Origin: Candidatus Hodarchaeota archaeon | GTDB lineage: Archaea; Asgardarchaeota; Heimdallarchaeia; Hodarchaeales; Hodarchaeaceae | Direction of reading: 5' to 3' | NCBI GenBank assembly: GCA_016840305.1 | Contig: JAEOSP010000434.1 | Coordinates: 1-39,298, forward strand | Length of the DNA stretch: 39,298 nt | Shown: piece by piece, positions 1 to 8,155 of the stretch | How positions within the stretch are numbered: the stretch's first letter is position 1 | How the letters are laid out: every line of letters begins with the position of its first letter | The notes under the pieces: model-generated | Databases searched by the model: none | Seen by the model: the letters and a program-made list of their open reading frames with translations, nothing else | What the model was told of the DNA's origin: nothing | Translations under genes and position numbers: made by a program

Positions 1-351
1 AAGAATAGGATCATCAAACTCCCTATTTCCTTGGATAAATTTAGGAGGGATAGAATATTCGTATTTCAGAAACATATCTTTTCTTTTCTCAATTAAAATG
101 GAAATTTTTCGTTGTCCACCATCCGTTAAAGATTTATAAGCAAGTTTTCGTATCTCCGATTTATGCATGAAAAATATATCTTTTTTCTCTTTTAATATCC
201 CCTTTTTACAAAATCTTTCCCCTATATCTAAATATAGTAATCTAACTCTTGACATACCTCTTATGTTGGTTTTTGAATCAGCAAAACATAAATAATAACT
301 TTCATTCCATTCTAAATGGTCTGTATTTGGGTTGTGGGTTAATGGTTCCAT
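1..351 (-). CDS. PEP-synthase-like linker-domain protein, C-terminus cut by window edge
   Basis: An uninterrupted minus-strand frame of 117 codons starts at ATG 351-349 and runs off the left edge. The protein reads like the linker between the ATP-grasp and phosphohistidine swivelling domains of PEP synthase / rifampicin phosphotransferase-type enzymes: a helix with RLLYLDIGERFCKKGIL, then the KKDIFFMHKSEIRKL stretch (compare the family's EDIFYL..EE), then a RK..F..YEYSIPPKFI..N segment. The swivelling histidine domain should follow beyond the edge. The N-terminus begins directly at the linker, so no ATP-grasp domain precedes it in this gene; it may be a split or stand-alone swivelling-domain protein. 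It is divergent from the sensor kinase, and the 198-base gap between them should hold both promoters. The family assignment is from motif memory only and moderately sure. Confidence 0.5.
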   Translation of the reverse strand, partial: MEPLTHNPNTDHLEWNESYYLCFADSKTNIRGMSRVRLLYLDIGERFCKKGILKEKKDIFFMHKSEIRKLAYKSLTDGGQRKISILIEKRKDMFLKYEYSIPPKFIQGNREFDDPIL

Positions 352-549
352 TATTTTTTCACAATTCAAGCTGATGGTATTTCTACGAGTAGGAAGAGGA
401 TTAAACGACTAAAGACTCAATAATAAATTACTTTCTTATTCAGGAAATTTAATAATTGATTACCAATAAACATTTTTCAATTAATGTAATTCCTTACAAA
501 AATGACTCAAATTTATGATAATTATTCCTTTTGAAGTGGTGTCCTTCCT

Positions 550-2805
550 TTGGATATCAATGATGTACTATCTCGTAATGATGTACCTGATGATATTAAA
601 GATATTATCAGAATTGTTTTTGCTAAATATCAGGATTCTCTTGACGATTTACGTAAATCTGAAGTGCATTATCGAAGTTTAGTTGAGAATTCTCGTGAAG
701 TAATCTTTACGACAGACTTAGAAGGAAAAATTACTTCTATTAATTCTGTGGCGGTCAAGTTGACTGGATGGTCAATTAATGAATGGATAGGAGAAAATTT
801 TGCTACTAAAATTCACCCTGATGATTTACCTAATATATTTAGAGGTTTTGAAGATGTTGTTAAAGGAATAATCCCCCCTACACCTGAAATTCGTGTTTTA
901 ACAAAAAGTGGTGAGTATAGGGTTTTCGAAATAAAAGCCAATCCTCGAATTGAGGACGGAAGGGTTGTCGGTGTACTGGGCTTTGCTCATAGTCGCCAGG
1001 ATTTTTACGCTTCTGAAGCGCGTTATCGGTCACTTATTCAGACAATGGGTGAAGGTGTATGGGTCACAGACCTTGAAAACAAAACTCTTTATGTTAATCC
1101 TGCACTTGAGAACATGATCGGATACACTTTAGGGGAAATGAGCGGTCATCGTGTTGAGGAATATCTAACCGCAGAATCCTCTGCAATATTTGAAATAAAA
1201 GCAAGGGAGAGATATGAAAAACAGATCCCTTCATCAACTTATGAATTATCTTTCATTAGGAGTGATAGTTCTATATATACAGCTAGAGTAACAGGTACAG
1301 CTCTTATGGATAATGAAGGGAGAATGATTGGTTCTTTTGGATTATTGACTGATATATCTGCTGAGAAAGAGGCACAAGAGAGTTATAAAAACCTCATTGA
1401 ATTCAACCCAGATGCACTTGTTCTTACTGACCTTGATTTTAACATAATTCAAGCCAACGAGGCTGCATTGAAGCTTAATGGAGCAAAGAGTGTAAATGAT
1501 CTTATTGGTCGTAATGCATTAGATTTTATAGCACCTGAAGATAGAAATTTTGCAATTGCGAATGCAGGCAAAATCCTTAGTGAGACAAAACCTCTAACAT
1601 TTGAATATAAACTTCTTAAACTAGATGGAACAAGTTTTCCTGGAGAGTTAATCGTATCGGCGATTGTTGATGATAAAAATCAACCTACTTCTTTTATATC
1701 TATAACGAGGGATATAACAGAAAGGAAAAAAGCTGAGGCGCAATTAATCGATAGTGAGCGTGTCTATAGGACTTTAGTGGAGAATGTCAATTCTGGTATT
1801 TTTCGTGTTAGTCGACAAGGACGACTTCTCCAAGCAAATTATGCCTTTTTTCAAATGTTTGGTTATAATTCTTTGGAAGAAATTTCTTCCACTCCGCTTT
1901 CTGACTTATATGTTCATGCTGAAGATAGAATTGGGTTTGTGGAGGATTTATATAGAGAGGGCCAGCTTAATATTAAAGATGCATTAATGAAAACAAAGGA
2001 TGGGATTCACTTTTGGGCATCTATTTCAGCTCGTGTTTCACCAAACGGTCAATGGCACGACGGAATAATTGAAGATATCTCGAAAAGAAAATATGCTGAG
2101 GAAGCAATAAAACAGCTCAAACTTGAAGAAGAACGTTATACAGCGATGCTTTCACATTTTTTACGCAATGATTTACAGAAGATTGTTAGCCATCTCGAGC
2201 TTTTAGTCCTTAAAAACGGATATGAGGAAGGATTAGAAGATAAAAAAGTAACAGAAATAATAGATATTGCTTCTCGCTCTTCAAAAACAATTGATAAGGT
2301 AACACTAATATTTGAGGTTTTACAAAGATCACCTATAACTGAAACTATAATGGCTGAGAGTATAGATATTTCAAACCTTGTTCCAACTCTCATTAAAAAC
2401 TTTGAATATTCAAAGAAGACCTTTGAATTAAACATCCCCATAGTTTGGATTTATGATGATGGTTACTTAAGCTACGCAATACATGAGTTAATAGAGTTTT
2501 TAATCAATTCCAATGGTGATTCAAACGCTTCTGAATTCCCCATAATGATTGAAGGTCATAAATTTGATCAGCATTTCTGTTTAACTATCCGTGACTATGT
2601 TTCAACTCCCATCCCAGAGAAAACATGCGACATACTTGCATCCAAGATTACTGAAAGATGGGAATCGCATGGCTTTTATACAGGAGTAACGCTAGCGTCT
2701 GTAATCATGCAACATCTAAATGGGCAATTAAAAATTATTCCTTATTATACTAAAGGAAATGAATTTCAATTGTGGATCCCTAACTCCTTATTGATAGACA
2801 AATAA
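550..2805 (+). CDS. Multi-PAS sensor histidine kinase
   Basis: Soluble sensor kinase of 751 residues with no membrane segment. Four PAS repeats in tandem are visible (about residues 40-155, 160-280, 282-395, 405-520), each beginning with a YRSLVEN/YRSLIQT/YKNLIEF/YRTLVEN-type helix and the first three followed by a (V)TDL..K or DLDFN strand; the fourth has FRVSRQG there. A dimerisation/H-box follows with phosphoacceptor candidate H536 in SHFLRNDLQKI. The C-terminal 200 residues fit a HATPase domain but are degenerate: the N-box is reduced to HELIEFLINSN and the G2-like part reads GFYTGVTLASVIMQHLNG. The start is TTG at 550, because an in-frame stop lies at 532 and no ATG or GTG precedes the first PAS. 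No response regulator is adjacent, so its output partner is unknown. A TATA-like ATTTATGATA near 510-519 would give a very short leader. Confidence 0.85.
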   Translation: MDINDVLSRNDVPDDIKDIIRIVFAKYQDSLDDLRKSEVHYRSLVENSREVIFTTDLEGKITSINSVAVKLTGWSINEWIGENFATKIHPDDLPNIFRGFEDVVKGIIPPTPEIRVLTKSGEYRVFEIKANPRIEDGRVVGVLGFAHSRQDFYASEARYRSLIQTMGEGVWVTDLENKTLYVNPALENMIGYTLGEMSGHRVEEYLTAESSAIFEIKARERYEKQIPSSTYELSFIRSDSSIYTARVTGTALMDNEGRMIGSFGLLTDISAEKEAQESYKNLIEFNPDALVLTDLDFNIIQANEAALKLNGAKSVNDLIGRNALDFIAPEDRNFAIANAGKILSETKPLTFEYKLLKLDGTSFPGELIVSAIVDDKNQPTSFISITRDITERKKAEAQLIDSERVYRTLVENVNSGIFRVSRQGRLLQANYAFFQMFGYNSLEEISSTPLSDLYVHAEDRIGFVEDLYREGQLNIKDALMKTKDGIHFWASISARVSPNGQWHDGIIEDISKRKYAEEAIKQLKLEEERYTAMLSHFLRNDLQKIVSHLELLVLKNGYEEGLEDKKVTEIIDIASRSSKTIDKVTLIFEVLQRSPITETIMAESIDISNLVPTLIKNFEYSKKTFELNIPIVWIYDDGYLSYAIHELIEFLINSNGDSNASEFPIMIEGHKFDQHFCLTIRDYVSTPIPEKTCDILASKITERWESHGFYTGVTLASVIMQHLNGQLKIIPYYTKGNEFQLWIPNSLLIDK

Positions 2806-2893
2806 TCTCCTATTTTTGAGCGAAAAGCGAAAAAGTAATCAATTTATTTTCACATGTCCTCTCTTATGAGTAAAAAAGAAGCCGGAAAATAGA

Positions 2894-3496
2894 TTGTCTG
2901 AGAATAAGTTGTCTTTTATTGCCCCTTCATGGGATTATATTGAAAATCTGAGTTTTCAGTTATATATGGAGATAAGAAAATGTGCATTTAGGCCTGATGT
3001 TATGGCTGGAGTTTCACGTGGGGGATTAGTCCCTGCAAGGATACTTTCTGATCTCTTACTTGCTGAAAAGCATAAAGTTACGCTTGCTATTATGCAAGTT
3101 GGCTTCTATTCAGGAATCGATAAAACACTTAAGGAACCCATTATATATCAGGACCTCCCTGGACATGTTTATGGAAAAAAGATTCTTTTAGTGGATGATG
3201 TTGCAGATAGTGGTGTTTCGTTGGATTTTGCTCTTCAATATTTAAGAATGAAAAAACCTGCTGAGATCAAGTTGGCAACTCTTTATTACAAGCCATGGTC
3301 ATCACTTAAGCCTGATTTCTACATCGAAGAGACTACTTCGTGGATCGTTTTTCCACATGAAAGAATGGAATTTATGGCTGAGCAATACAGAGAAAAAAAC
3401 ATGAGTAATGGAGAAGCAAGAGATTTTTTCATCTCGGAAGTTGGAATATCAGAACAGTGCGTCAATAATTTTCTGAAGCTTAAAGGTGAGTTATAA
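2894..3496 (+). CDS. Purine phosphoribosyltransferase (hypoxanthine/xanthine type)
   Basis: Type I phosphoribosyltransferase of 200 residues; it would transfer phosphoribose from PRPP to a 6-oxopurine in the cytosol. The PRPP-binding signature is ILLVDDVADSGVS (residues 97-109), and an earlier loop reads GVSRGGLVPARIL (39-51). The later PDFYIEETTSWIVFPHE stretch is characteristic of the COG2236 hypoxanthine/xanthine group. Its stop touches the purA start with no gap, so the two are surely cotranscribed; together they make IMP and convert it toward AMP. The start is TTG 2894. An ATG at 2866 opens a frame of only eight codons that stops at 2892; losing one A from the run at 2872-2877 would join that ATG to this gene. 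Either a TTG start or a base-run error is possible. Confidence 0.85.
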   Translation: MSENKLSFIAPSWDYIENLSFQLYMEIRKCAFRPDVMAGVSRGGLVPARILSDLLLAEKHKVTLAIMQVGFYSGIDKTLKEPIIYQDLPGHVYGKKILLVDDVADSGVSLDFALQYLRMKKPAEIKLATLYYKPWSSLKPDFYIEETTSWIVFPHERMEFMAEQYREKNMSNGEARDFFISEVGISEQCVNNFLKLKGEL

Positions 3497-4501
3497 ATGG
3501 CTGTAGATATCGTTGTAGGTGGATTTTGGGGAGATGAGGGAAAAGGTAAGATAATTAGCTATCTAGTGAAAAAAAGGAGCCCAAGTATTGTGGTTCGTGG
3601 TGGAGTTGGGCCAAATGCAGGGCATACAATAATTGTTGAAGGAAAAGTGTACAAATTAAGAATGGTACCCTCTGCAATTGGTAGCAAAAAAGTAGAGAAA
3701 TTTCTTATTGGACCAGGTGTGTTGGTTAACCCTGAGGTCTTCCTCCAAGAGGTAGCGACTACTGATATTGAGGGCAAAGCCTTTGTTGACCCACAATGTG
3801 GAATTATATCTGATAAGCATCAAAAAATAGATTCTACAAACTCTCATCTAAAGGATAAGATAGGTACTACAGGATCAGGTTCAGGTCCTGCAAATGAGGA
3901 GCGTGTACGTCGTTCATTAGCACTGGCGAAGGATATTGATGAACTGAAACCCTATTTAATTGATGTTCCAGGTGAGATTCACAAAGCACTCAAAAAAGGA
4001 GAATCCGTGTTATTGGAAGGAACTCAGGCAACTTATCTGTCTTTATTTCATGGTAGCTATCCGTATGTGACAACAAAGGATGTGACTGCTTCTGCTATTT
4101 GTTCTGATGTCGGAATTGGTCCAACAGTGGTTACTGATGTGACAATCGTTTTCAAAGCTTATGTGACAAGAGTAGGTAAGGGATTTTTACCTGATGAGCT
4201 ATCAGAAGAAGAAACCATAAATCGTGGATGGACTGAGTATGGAACAGTTACTAAACGACTACGGAGAGCAGCTCCATTTAATGCTGAACTTGCTCGGAGG
4301 AGTATTGATTTGAATAGTGCAACTCGAGTTGCAGTAACAAAATTGGATGTGCTCTTCCCGATAGATCGCGGAAAAACATCATTTGATGGCTTGTCAGACG
4401 AAGCTAAAAACTGGATTTACACAACTGAAAAAGATCTGGGAATGAAGATACACTTCATTGGAACTGGGCCGGCTGATATTGAGATAATTGATAGAGAATA
4501 A
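3497..4501 (+). CDS. purA: Adenylosuccinate synthetase
   Basis: GTP-dependent ligase joining IMP and aspartate, the first step of AMP synthesis from IMP. The N-terminal GDEGKGK loop (residues 12-18, catalytic D13), the GPNAGHTI motif with H43, the GTQATYLSL segment and a C-terminal GTVTKRLRRA stretch are all present. At 334 residues it is the short form typical of many archaea rather than the bacterial form of about 430. ATG 3497 directly follows the TAA of the phosphoribosyltransferase, with GGTGAG at 3485-3490 as ribosome binding site. Its partner enzyme purB lies about 1 kb downstream on the same strand, separated by a minus-strand gene pair. Confidence 0.95.
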   Translation: MAVDIVVGGFWGDEGKGKIISYLVKKRSPSIVVRGGVGPNAGHTIIVEGKVYKLRMVPSAIGSKKVEKFLIGPGVLVNPEVFLQEVATTDIEGKAFVDPQCGIISDKHQKIDSTNSHLKDKIGTTGSGSGPANEERVRRSLALAKDIDELKPYLIDVPGEIHKALKKGESVLLEGTQATYLSLFHGSYPYVTTKDVTASAICSDVGIGPTVVTDVTIVFKAYVTRVGKGFLPDELSEEETINRGWTEYGTVTKRLRRAAPFNAELARRSIDLNSATRVAVTKLDVLFPIDRGKTSFDGLSDEAKNWIYTTEKDLGMKIHFIGTGPADIEIIDRE

Positions 4502-4532
4502 CCAAAATTAAAAAAAAGGGAATGGGTATTTT

Positions 4533-4901
4533 TTAGAATAACCCAAAGAATGTGTGCAAAAAGAAGAATCCATTGACTAGTGCCAGTCCAACAACCACTC
4601 CAATCATAATAACGAAGAGCAGTTGTTGATAATCAAGCATGTATTTTTCTTGTAGATAGTTGTAGACTTTTGCTTGTGAAAAAACTAAACCAAAGACTAA
4701 GAAGAGAACGAAGATAATGACTGCATGTCCAATCCAATGATGGTTGAAAGCTACAAGCTTACTTACCGCTATTGCAAAATCCTTGAATATTTCAGGGGCT
4801 AATTCTTTTCCCACTGTTAACAATCCATTGATAATTGAGACAATGGAGAGAGAGAGGCCAAAACCATAATTTAATTTATCTATTTTTACTGTTTCACTCA
4901 T
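4533..4901 (-). CDS. Small membrane protein with NHHWIGH motif
   Basis: A 122-residue protein with about three hydrophobic helices (a weak one near 15-35, then about 55-75 and 95-118). The striking element is FNHHWIGH just before the second helix, a histidine cluster that could bind heme or metal. I do not recognise a named family. ATG 4901 is chosen because the GGGTGAT Shine-Dalgarno at 4906-4912 sits 4-5 bases upstream; a GTG at 4910 in the same frame would add three residues. That GTG overlaps the TGA of the upstream membrane gene, so the two are translationally coupled and probably form one membrane complex. The gene ends convergently with purA, with T/A-rich sequence between them. Confidence 0.75.
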   Translation of the reverse strand: MSETVKIDKLNYGFGLSLSIVSIINGLLTVGKELAPEIFKDFAIAVSKLVAFNHHWIGHAVIIFVLFLVFGLVFSQAKVYNYLQEKYMLDYQQLLFVIMIGVVVGLALVNGFFFLHTFFGLF

Positions 4902-4906
4902 GATAA

Positions 4907-5398
4907 TCACCCTGGTACCATTCCTAAGCGTACACCCATCGACATGATAGCACCAAATCCTTCTAGGATCATGCCACCAATGATTAGCGTAATAGCTAAG
5001 ACTAGCATTAAACGTCGTGCTTTTTCATCGGATACGAAATTGGTTCTGTAAGCAAGCATAAGTAGGTACAGGGCAATAAGGATACCGATAAAGTAGAAAT
5101 GTTCTTTTGACTCAGTAAAAAACCCGTGTGCGAAAGTCCAAGCACTACCACTAAAATTAAGGTCAATACTGCCATTAATGATATATTTATCAACACTACT
5201 ATAGTCAAAAACATAATACCATCCTCCGATGATATAGCTAAGCCACACAAAGATATTCACTAAAATAGCACCGTATTTTATTCGTTGAACATTTGTGTTG
5301 TTCTTAGCATGAAACAGTTCTACTGTTAACCACACTGAAGTTACAGTGGCCAACATACCTGTTGATGCATGAATTAAGATTAGAAGTTCATTTGCCAT
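4907..5398 (-). CDS. Four-helix membrane protein with conserved-looking histidines
   Basis: A 163-residue integral membrane protein with four hydrophobic helices (about 3-24, 38-60, 95-115, 128-150). Histidine 10 (LIHASTG), inside the first helix, and the two in AHGFFTESKEHFYF before the third are placed like axial heme or metal ligands. I recall bacterial hypothetical proteins with a similar W.YAHSFF.E.KEH pattern, but no assigned function. The frame is open further upstream to 5608, but that extension overlaps the purB start and reads as noise. ATG 5398 has GGTTGAT immediately upstream. It is coupled to the following small membrane gene, whose start overlaps its stop. Function is unknown; a redox or electron-transfer role is only a guess from the histidines. 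Confidence 0.75.
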   Translation of the reverse strand: MANELLILIHASTGMLATVTSVWLTVELFHAKNNTNVQRIKYGAILVNIFVWLSYIIGGWYYVFDYSSVDKYIINGSIDLNFSGSAWTFAHGFFTESKEHFYFIGILIALYLLMLAYRTNFVSDEKARRLMLVLAITLIIGGMILEGFGAIMSMGVRLGMVPG

Positions 5399-5548
5399 AA
5401 TTATCAACCATTTTTGTTTAAATGACTTGACAATGTTAACAATTGCTAAGTATATTAGTATTTCGCAGTTCGAAAAGTAAAAAGCAATGAGAACCATTAG
5501 ATTGATATATGGCTTTGATAAATTTTTGATTGCACTGGAAGAAGAAAG

Positions 5549-6772
5549 ATGATTAATCCGTTGGAAGATCGATATAGAACAAGAATTGCCAATACATTCG
5601 AGGAACAATCAAGGATAGATAAAATGGTTCAAGTGGAGCTAGCTTTAGCAAAAGCTCATTTTGAACATGGAACAATATCTGAAGAAGAGTATTCTCAACT
5701 TCTTAAAGGTGAGGGAAAAGTTACAGTTGAACTTGTTAAAGAAATCGAAAAGAATACTCACCATGAAACAATGGCTTTAGTAGAAGCTCTTACAAGGGTT
5801 ACTGGATGTGATAAAGTTCATATTGGGGCTACAAGCTCTGACATACTCGATACAGTGTTAGGCTTACAAATGAAGGAAGCCCATGAAATTTTGATTATTG
5901 ATGCTTTAAAATTGAAAGATTTACTACTAGAAAAAGCAGGAGAAACTAAGGATCTCATTTGTATTGGAAGAACACATGGCCAACACGCGCTACCAATGAC
6001 CTACGGGATGAAATTCGCTCTCTGGGCGTATGAATTAGATGAATGCCTAATTTCAATAAAGAAAATAGATTTTTACGGAAAAATGAGTGGAGCAATTGGT
6101 ACTTTTGCTAGTTTTGGAGGAAAAGGGTTCGAGATTCAAAACCATGTTATGGGACAGCTAGATCTCACAGCACCCCTTATTACAAATCAGGTAGTATCCC
6201 GAGTATTTATTGCCCAGTATCTGTTTGCTTTAATATCAGTCGTAACAGTAATTGAAAAAATTGCTAAAGAAATCAGAAATTTACAAAGATCAGAGATTCA
6301 GGAAGTAGCTGAGGCCTTTTCCAAAGAACAGACTGGTTCTTCGACAATGGGTCATAAGAAAAACCCAATTAGTTCAGAAAATCTATGTTCGCTAGCTAAG
6401 AGGCTTAGAACGAATATTCTTCCCGCTCTTGAAAATATTTCTTTAGAACACGAGAGGGATATGTCTAACAGCGGGAATGAAAGGATTATAATTCCTGAAA
6501 CATTTATTTTGACGCATTATATGATTTTACGTATAAGTAAAGTACTTGGAAACTTGGTATTTCTTGAAAAAAATATAGCACGAAATCTAAATATGAATCC
6601 TGCAATTTTTATGGAAAAGAAAATGGTTGAGCTTATTTTAAAGGAGGGAATAGGTCGTCAAGAAGCATATAAAAAGGCTAAATCGACTTTTTCAGATGCA
6701 GATCCTTCTGAATATATAGGATTATCGAAAATGACCGTTTCTAGGGTAATCAAGAAATTAAAAGAGAACTGA
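5549..6772 (+). CDS. purB: Adenylosuccinate lyase
   Basis: Fumarate-lyase superfamily enzyme of 407 residues that releases fumarate from adenylosuccinate (to AMP) and from SAICAR in IMP synthesis. Visible landmarks are THHE near 70-73, TSSDILDT near 96-102, GRTHGQHALP (140-149, H143) and the superfamily signature GSSTMGHKKNP (263-273) with its flexible catalytic serine. The C-terminus is short and ends with an archaeal-style DPSEYIGLS. The start ATG 5549 is preceded by GGAAGAAGAAAG. It ends 3 bases before the convergent stop of the nucleoside phosphorylase gene. With hpt and purA it covers the AMP branch of purine metabolism. Confidence 0.95.
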   Translation: MINPLEDRYRTRIANTFEEQSRIDKMVQVELALAKAHFEHGTISEEEYSQLLKGEGKVTVELVKEIEKNTHHETMALVEALTRVTGCDKVHIGATSSDILDTVLGLQMKEAHEILIIDALKLKDLLLEKAGETKDLICIGRTHGQHALPMTYGMKFALWAYELDECLISIKKIDFYGKMSGAIGTFASFGGKGFEIQNHVMGQLDLTAPLITNQVVSRVFIAQYLFALISVVTVIEKIAKEIRNLQRSEIQEVAEAFSKEQTGSSTMGHKKNPISSENLCSLAKRLRTNILPALENISLEHERDMSNSGNERIIIPETFILTHYMILRISKVLGNLVFLEKNIARNLNMNPAIFMEKKMVELILKEGIGRQEAYKKAKSTFSDADPSEYIGLSKMTVSRVIKKLKEN

Positions 6773-6775
6773 GAG

Positions 6776-7519
6776 TTAAAGAAGTCTTTTAATCGCCTCA
6801 ACAGCAACTTGTATAGCTTCCTTCTGTCCTTTCATATGATCTATTATCAATTCTCCACCCTCTGTGTTTCCTATTGCTGCCATGATACCCCCTGTGCGCC
6901 AACCTCTAATTGCACCAAGAACAAATAAGGTAGAACATTCCATTTCTGTGATTAATGTACCAGCTTTAATCCATGTTTTCCATTTATTTTCTGCATGTAC
7001 TGAATCTGGTATTAGCTCAGGAATTTCTGAATAAAAAGCATCTTTTGAATGTACGATTCCCTCATGAAATCTCTGCTCTAAATTACAGTGTTTTACTGCT
7101 TGACGTAATGCAAATACTACATCTGGATGAGCTACCGCAGGAAAACTAGCAGGTACATATTCATGGGTCGTTCCTTCATCTCTTATAGCACCAGTAGCAG
7201 ATATTATATCCCCTAATTTTACTTTGCGTGATAAGATTCCTGATGTTCCAACACGAATGAAATTTCTGACTCCTAGAATCCCAAATTCTTCAATTCCTAT
7301 TGCTGTTGAAGGTGCACCTATTCCACACGAAGATACTAGTACAGGTCGATCACTAAGATATCCGAGATGAATTCTGTATTCTCTATTAAAAGAAATTTCT
7401 CGAGGATTTTTTAAAAGGGAAGAAATTCTAGGTACTCTACCAGGGTCACCACAAATGATTAAATGTTGACTTTCCTCAATTTCTTCTTTACCAACACTAA
7501 TATGATATTGTTTATCCAT
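6776..7519 (-). CDS. Nucleoside phosphorylase, uridine-phosphorylase type
   Basis: NP-I family enzyme of 247 residues that cleaves a nucleoside with phosphate to free base and ribose 1-phosphate. Motifs (numbered from this start) are CGDPGRVPRI near 23-32 for phosphate binding, SSCGIGAPSTAIG near 62-75, RVGTSGILS with VKLGDII near 88-103, and the nucleoside-binding TEMECSTLFVLGAIRGWRTGG near 190-210. The MEC.STLFVL..LRGWR pattern is closer to uridine phosphorylase than to the purine enzyme, so pyrimidine nucleosides are the likelier substrate, although the purine genes beside it make purine salvage possible. ATG 7519 is preferred, with GGAG about 12 bases upstream; a TTG at 7537 would add six residues. 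Confidence 0.85.
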   Translation of the reverse strand: MDKQYHISVGKEEIEESQHLIICGDPGRVPRISSLLKNPREISFNREYRIHLGYLSDRPVLVSSCGIGAPSTAIGIEEFGILGVRNFIRVGTSGILSRKVKLGDIISATGAIRDEGTTHEYVPASFPAVAHPDVVFALRQAVKHCNLEQRFHEGIVHSKDAFYSEIPELIPDSVHAENKWKTWIKAGTLITEMECSTLFVLGAIRGWRTGGIMAAIGNTEGGELIIDHMKGQKEAIQVAVEAIKRLL

Positions 7520-7573
7520 TTTTGAGCAATACTCCAAGGGGTTTCCTACTTAAGAAAAATCAATACTTATTTC

Positions 7574-8086
7574 TTATGTTTGAAGTTGAGATAAAATCTC
7601 ATAAAATTCTTGACATTTAATCCTAATTTGTTTCAATTGCTCATTACTCAATTGTTGATTATTCCAATTACGATTAAAAATCCCTTCAAAAGTGAGTGCA
7701 ACATTTTCTTCTTCAAGCAGTAAAAATTGTGTTAATATTTCCGCGATTTGATGATATATGATAAGATAACCTGTGCCAAGACCTGAGATAGGAAAGAATT
7801 TGGTCAAGGCGAAGATTTCAACCTCAAAATTTGTCTGGTTACTCTCCCAGAATATAGGAAAGAAAGACCAACCCCCAGTAGCTGCTGCTAAAAATCCACC
7901 AGTGGCTGTGGCTAGAATTTTTATCAATAAATCCCAACTACTTACCTCTGTATGCCATGTGGAGCCAGACCAAAGAACTTCGGGTCTTTTATTGTATTCT
8001 ATGACAGCGAAAACAAGTCCAAGGCCGTCAAGGGGAGGTTTGCGGGACAAAAATAATATCTCGATAAAAATAACTCCTTCTCTCAT
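7574..8086 (-). CDS. Uncharacterised protein
   Basis: A 170-residue frame with no family I recognise. It has a polar N-terminal third, a Gly/Ala-rich stretch (LATATGGFLAAATGG), a middle of short hydrophobic strands, and a polar Asn/Gln-rich C-terminus ending in a helix. No clear signal peptide. The ATG at 8086 is chosen because the open frame beyond it (to 8167) overlaps the start of the divergent penicillin acylase gene; no convincing ribosome binding site is visible. It lies between two well-supported genes, and an overlapping plus-strand frame at 7773-8114 is judged a shadow. Moderately likely to be real. Confidence 0.5.
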   Translation of the reverse strand: MREGVIFIEILFLSRKPPLDGLGLVFAVIEYNKRPEVLWSGSTWHTEVSSWDLLIKILATATGGFLAAATGGWSFFPIFWESNQTNFEVEIFALTKFFPISGLGTGYLIIYHQIAEILTQFLLLEEENVALTFEGIFNRNWNNQQLSNEQLKQIRIKCQEFYEILSQLQT

Positions 8087-8155
8087 AAAAAGGCTTTTAT
8101 TCCATTCAATGTGAAGGAGCGCCTCCACAATCAAAATACTAATGCGGGTACAACG

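Noticed and set aside
2136..2441. Minus-strand frame inside the sensor kinase
   Set aside because: Antisense to the H-box region of a clear coding gene; no ribosome binding site.
5399..5608. N-terminal extension of the four-helix membrane protein frame
   Set aside because: It overlaps the purB start, has low-complexity non-coding character, and the internal ATG 5398 has a good ribosome binding site and starts a clean membrane helix.
7773..8114. Plus-strand frame of 113 codons
   Set aside because: Opposite-strand shadow of the unknown minus-strand gene; its product (proline/lysine-rich, no fold pattern) looks non-coding.
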